From contig CAWBCR010000003.1 of the NCBI GenBank assembly GCA_963787375.1, positions 1 to 23,070 on the forward strand: a DNA stretch of 23,070 bases, in the 5' to 3' direction. The notes beneath the pieces are model-generated. The model saw only the letters and a list, made by a program, of their open reading frames with translations, had not been told where the DNA came from and ran no database searches. The translations under genes and the position numbers were made by a program. The stretch's first letter is position 1. Each line of letters begins with the position of its first letter. The DNA comes from CAWBCR01 sp963787375. GTDB taxonomy: Bacteria > Chloroflexota > Anaerolineae > Aggregatilineales > UBA3940. Shown here in pieces: positions 21,625 to 23,070 of the stretch.

Positions 21625-22136
21625 ATGTTCAAGAAAGGCGACGCGGTCGTGCACCCCGCGTATGGCGCGGGGGCGGCTGGTCGCAGTCAGAAAAATCGAG
21701 GTGGGGGGCGAGCGGCGGTCCTACTACTAGATCAGATTGATGGCCGGTGGCAGCCTGATGATGCCGGTCACTCAGGCAGAGGAAGCCGGGCTGCGGCTCG
21801 CTGATGTCGACCGCGAGCGGATTGTTGCGGTGCTGTCGAACAGGCCCCGCAAGCTGTCCACGAATTACCGCACCCGTCGGGCGCACATCGATGAGAAAAT
21901 CAGCAGCGGCGACCCGCTGAAGGTGGCCGAGGCGCTGCGTGACCTGGCGTGGCGTGGCAAAAGCTCATCAGGCTCGGCAATCGACGTGATGTCTCTAGCT
22001 CAAGGCGCGCCGCCTGCTGGCCGGCGAACTGGCCCTCCAATCCGACGACCTCGACATCGAAGAGGCGGCTGAGCGGCTGGACGGAATTATTCAGCGCGTG
22101 ACCACTGCCGGCGCTGCCACGGCCGGCGGCGATTAG
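21625..22136 (+). CDS. carD: CarD-like transcriptional regulator (several frame errors and an in-frame TAG)
   Basis: CarD/CdnL proteins bind the RNA polymerase beta subunit and stabilise promoter complexes. Reading across frames gives a recognisable protein of about 170 residues. MFKKGDAVVHPAYGAG forms the start of the RNAP-interaction domain, and removing one G from the GGGGG run near 21670 continues it as RLVAVRKIEVGGERRSYY. A TAG at about 21728 interrupts it. Then come LMMPVTQAEEAGLRL, IVAVLSNRPRKLSTNYRTRRAHIDEKISSGDPLKVAEALRDLAWRGK, LIRLGNRRDVS and, in yet another frame, LKARRLLAGELALQSDDLDIEEAAERLDGII. The last parts match the helical DNA-binding domain. Four frame changes and one stop in 510 bp point to poor sequence, although a pseudogene cannot be excluded. 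The ATG follows AGAGAGGA. The neighbours are S1 and bS21 genes. Confidence 0.75.
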
Positions 22137-22192
22137 CCGCCCATCCGTCACCACAATATGAAATCTAAGCAAGTTGCGGTAGTATCTCACGA

Positions 22193-22212
22193 AAGGGGGT
22201 GATAAACGATTG
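22193..22212 (+). promoter_or_regulatory. Near-perfect Shine-Dalgarno deciding the rpsU TTG start
   Basis: AAGGGGGTGAT (22193-22203) matches the full anti-Shine-Dalgarno complement except for one base and sits six bases before TTG 22210. This fixes the unusual start codon. Confidence 0.85.
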
Positions 22213-22431
22213 GTAAGCGTAAGATTGCGACAGGGCGAGTTTAAAGAAAACCTGCTCAAGCGCTTTCGTAAGCAGGTTGTCAAGAGCGGCATTCTGGGCG
22301 CTGTGCGCCGCAAACGCTGGTACGTTGGCAAGAGCGAGTTGCGCCGAATCCAGAAGAAGAAGGCCATCCGGCGCGCAAAACGCCGCGAGGCGAGGCGTCA
22401 GGAACGGGTTTTTGAGCCGGAACCGGCATAG
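22210..22431 (+). CDS. rpsU: 30S ribosomal protein bS21
   Basis: This 73-residue basic protein matches bS21 along its length. The N-terminal strand (VSVRLRQGEFKENLLKRFRKQVVKSGIL) is followed by RRKRWYVGKSELRRIQKKKAIRRAKRR and a short acidic end (VFEPEPA). bS21 binds 16S rRNA at the platform of the small subunit, next to S1 and the mRNA exit channel, and helps translation initiation. The start is TTG 22210, supported by an extended Shine-Dalgarno six bases upstream; no ATG is available in frame nearby. It follows the carD-like gene by 73 bp and is itself followed by a hairpin at 22444-22473. The intact frame between two damaged genes shows that errors are local. Confidence 0.96.
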   Translation: MVSVRLRQGEFKENLLKRFRKQVVKSGILGAVRRKRWYVGKSELRRIQKKKAIRRAKRREARRQERVFEPEPA

Positions 22432-22443
22432 TACCCACACGGA

Positions 22444-22473
22444 GCAAAAGGCAGCCCGCAAGCTGCCTCTTGC
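22444..22473 (+). terminator. Hairpin after rpsU
   Basis: GCAA-A-AGGCAGC (22444-22455) pairs with GCTGCCT-C-TTGC (22462-22473): 11 base pairs, one mismatch and a 6-nt loop, 13 bases after the rpsU stop. It has no U tract on the plus strand, so termination efficiency is uncertain. Confidence 0.55.
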
Positions 22474-22518
22474 AGTAATGGTTACGAGTTGTGGCGGTTG
22501 CCGGGAAAAGGGGATGGG

Positions 22519-23070
22519 ATGGTAGCACTGAATAAGCGCGATCCGCTGATTGTGATCGCGTCCAACCGGGGACCGTTCACGTTCTCTGAGCGAGAAGACG
22601 GCTCCTTTGACGCGAAACGGGGTGCGGGTGGGCTGGTGATGGCGCTGGGTGCGCTCGCGGAGCGGCACGAGGTGCTGTGGGTGGCCTGCGCCATGACCGA
22701 GGACGATTTCCGTTGTCGGCGGCGCATGGCGGTCGCAGCGCCGAGGTTGAGGGCGTGTATCTCAAGCTTGTCCAGCCCGCCGACAGCAGCTATCAACAGT
22801 ACTACAGCCAGATCGCCAACCCGCTGCTGTGGTTTGTCCAGCACCAGTTGTGGAACATCCCGCGTACGCCCAGCATCACCGCCGAGACGTGGGCGGCCTG
22901 CAAAGACGGTTATGTGGCCATCAACCGGCAGTTCGCCGACGCCATCGCAGACAGGCGTGGCAGGCGCAGACCGCCCGGTGATCGTCTTCCCGCAGGATTA
23001 TCACCTGTATCTGGTGCCGCACTTCCTGCGCCAGCGCCTGGGCGAGAGCGTGCAGATCCAGCCCTTCGTG
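22519..23070 (+). CDS. otsA: Trehalose-6-phosphate synthase, N-terminal part (3' edge, two frameshifts)
   Basis: This glycosyltransferase of family GT20 joins UDP-glucose and glucose-6-phosphate to form trehalose-6-phosphate, an osmolyte and stress protectant. The start MVALNKRDPLIVIASNRGPFTFSE and KRGAGGLVMALGALAERHEVLWVACAMTEDD match the family N-terminus (sugar-phosphate-binding GG loop). A frame change near 22,715-22,735 leads to AEVEGVYLKLVQPADSSYQQYYSQIANPLLWFVQHQLWN, which corresponds to the conserved NxxLWPxxH-like region. A second change near 22,955 leads to RPVIVFPQDYHLYLVPHFLRQRL, the acceptor-binding DYHL motif. The gene runs off the window, so the nucleotide-sugar-binding half is not seen. 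The ATG at 22519 follows AAAAGGGGATGGG. A trehalose-phosphatase gene may follow outside the window, but this cannot be checked. Confidence 0.88.
   Translation, partial: MVALNKRDPLIVIASNRGPFTFSEREDGSFDAKRGAGGLVMALGALAERHEVLWVACAMTEDDFRCRRRMAVAAPRLRACISSLSSPPTAAINSTTARSPTRCCGLSSTSCGTSRVRPASPPRRGRPAKTVMWPSTGSSPTPSQTGVAGADRPVIVFPQDYHLYLVPHFLRQRLGESVQIQPFV

Noticed and set aside
1..23070. tRNA genes, rRNA, CRISPR arrays and insertion sequences
   Set aside because: No cloverleaf-like segment, regularly spaced repeat array, transposase or terminal inverted repeats were seen.

Overview
The window looks like a high-GC member of the Chloroflexota, most likely Anaerolineae-like. The clues are the four-domain S1 protein, the MinC-MinD-MinE arrangement, a GldA/GldF/GldG-type ABC operon with a DUF4340 protein, membrane proteins with Thr/Pro-rich linkers, and many GTG/TTG starts. 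No rRNA or tRNA gene is visible, so this placement is an inference from protein character only.

Layout. At 1-1000 lie a secreted phospholipase A2-like fragment and a convergent hypothetical gene. At 1009-3249, on the minus strand, are uvrC and a small hypothetical gene. At 3444-5265 are a metallo-beta-lactamase-fold hydrolase and surE, with surE preceded by a tandem 11-bp-period repeat that resembles a Pho box. At 5458-8183 a BldC-like small HTH gene with a strong promoter leads into minC, minD and minE. At 8198-13972, on the minus strand, a terminator separates a LiaF-like membrane protein from an ABC exporter operon (ATPase, permease, GldG-like subunit, DUF4340 protein). The GldG-like protein carries a complete seven-bladed WD40 propeller inside its extracytoplasmic domain, which is the most unusual item here. 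At 14390-17898 are two paralogous membrane-anchored TPR proteins and an orphan OmpR/PhoB-type response regulator, ending in a strong terminator. At 17969-18670 (minus) is a stand-alone protein related to the MetH activation domain. At 19023-20021 is a LacI-type regulator. At 20384-23070 are an S1-domain protein, a CarD-like regulator, bS21 (rpsU) and the start of a trehalose-6-phosphate synthase gene.

The two longest intergenic stretches with clear signals (13973-14389 and 20022-20383) hold well-formed promoters followed by terminator-like hairpins. These suggest attenuation upstream of the ABC operon and of the S1 gene.

Sequence quality matters for reading this window. At least ten apparent frameshifts, several at G homopolymers, interrupt genes that are normally intact (minD, S1, carD, otsA). 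They cluster at the two ends (1-570 and 19,300-23,070), with one in minD. Uncorrected sequencing error at low-coverage contig ends is more likely than gene decay, so the broken genes are annotated at their full reconstructed extent.
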